From: Isochrysis galbana
Lineage: Eukaryota > Haptophyta > Isochrysidales > Isochrysidaceae
DNA length: 64,000 nucleotides
Assembly (NCBI GenBank): GCA_018136815.1
Contig: CM030941.1
Coordinates: 1,735,582-1,799,581 of the forward strand
Direction of reading: 5' to 3'
Both the position numbers and the translations under genes were made by a program. This document shows, in pieces, positions 63,871 to 64,000 of this stretch (its first letter is position 1; every line of letters begins with the position of its first letter). A model generated the notes under the pieces. The model searched no databases. It was not told where the DNA came from and saw only the letters and a program-made list of their open reading frames with translations.

Positions 63871-64000
63871 ATCGATATCCGGCGTCCTCCAAACCTTGGG
63901 CGCGCCTTTGAGTATGCCGCCTGGCTTACCATCCCGACCGAGATCGTCTAGAAAGGACTGGGCGGAGGGGTACAAGGAGACGGCATCTAAGTCATCGAGA

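Overview
This is nuclear DNA from a GC-rich eukaryotic microalga with a secondary, red-lineage plastid, most likely haptophyte-, pelagophyte- or other stramenopile-like (inference). Host genes are split by many short introns. A PsbP-type protein and a protein with a signal peptide followed by an ASA|WAP plastid-import motif point to a complex plastid. A fused gamma-beta-alpha urease and an FIH-type JmjC hydroxylase also fit an alga. At least two introns use GC-AG borders.

Host genes, left to right: 3' part of a PsbP-domain gene (to 1010, +); a small acidic SAP-like protein (2081-2623, -); GSK3 kinase in six exons (4112-6046, +); FIH-like asparaginyl hydroxylase in three exons (10941-12807, -); succinate dehydrogenase subunit C in two exons (16012-16658, +); the elongation factor SPT6 in about 27 exons, encoding about 1791 residues (37197-46516, +); a plastid-targeted protein of unknown function (48033-49212, +); two tandem sulfotransferase-like genes (53277-55111 and 55230-56986, +); and urease in nine exons, 854 residues (60039-63543, +). 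The exon joins given keep frame throughout, apart from one 17-nt discontinuity in SPT6.

The rest is dominated by mobile DNA. (1) A LINE family is present as a 2585-bp internally deleted copy with a 19-bp target-site duplication (TSD, 17560-20144), a 757-bp minimal derivative with a 17-bp TSD (49548-50304), a 5'-inverted copy with a 16-bp TSD (7199-8179), and many 3' or 5' fragments. Its 3' ends are T-rich instead of A-rich. (2) A chromodomain Gypsy element with 637-bp LTRs of equal length and apparently equal sequence spans 24836-34980 and has a 1999-residue Pol. (3) A 1602-bp non-autonomous Copia element with 614-bp LTRs and a GAGAG TSD (32714-34315) is nested in the Gypsy leader. (4) Broken and inverted Copia remnants lie at 8540-10879 and 58000-59842. 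(5) A second chromodomain-bearing, transposase-like gene (22678-24479, -) abuts a 204-bp satellite array (21299-22676). (6) A 190-bp MITE with an 8-bp TSD sits upstream of SPT6.

The host genes are housekeeping functions (signalling, transcription elongation, respiration, nitrogen assimilation, sulfation, photosynthesis) with no operon-like link. The notable biology is the nested and graded set of autonomous and non-autonomous retroelements. No tRNA, rRNA or CRISPR array was recognised.
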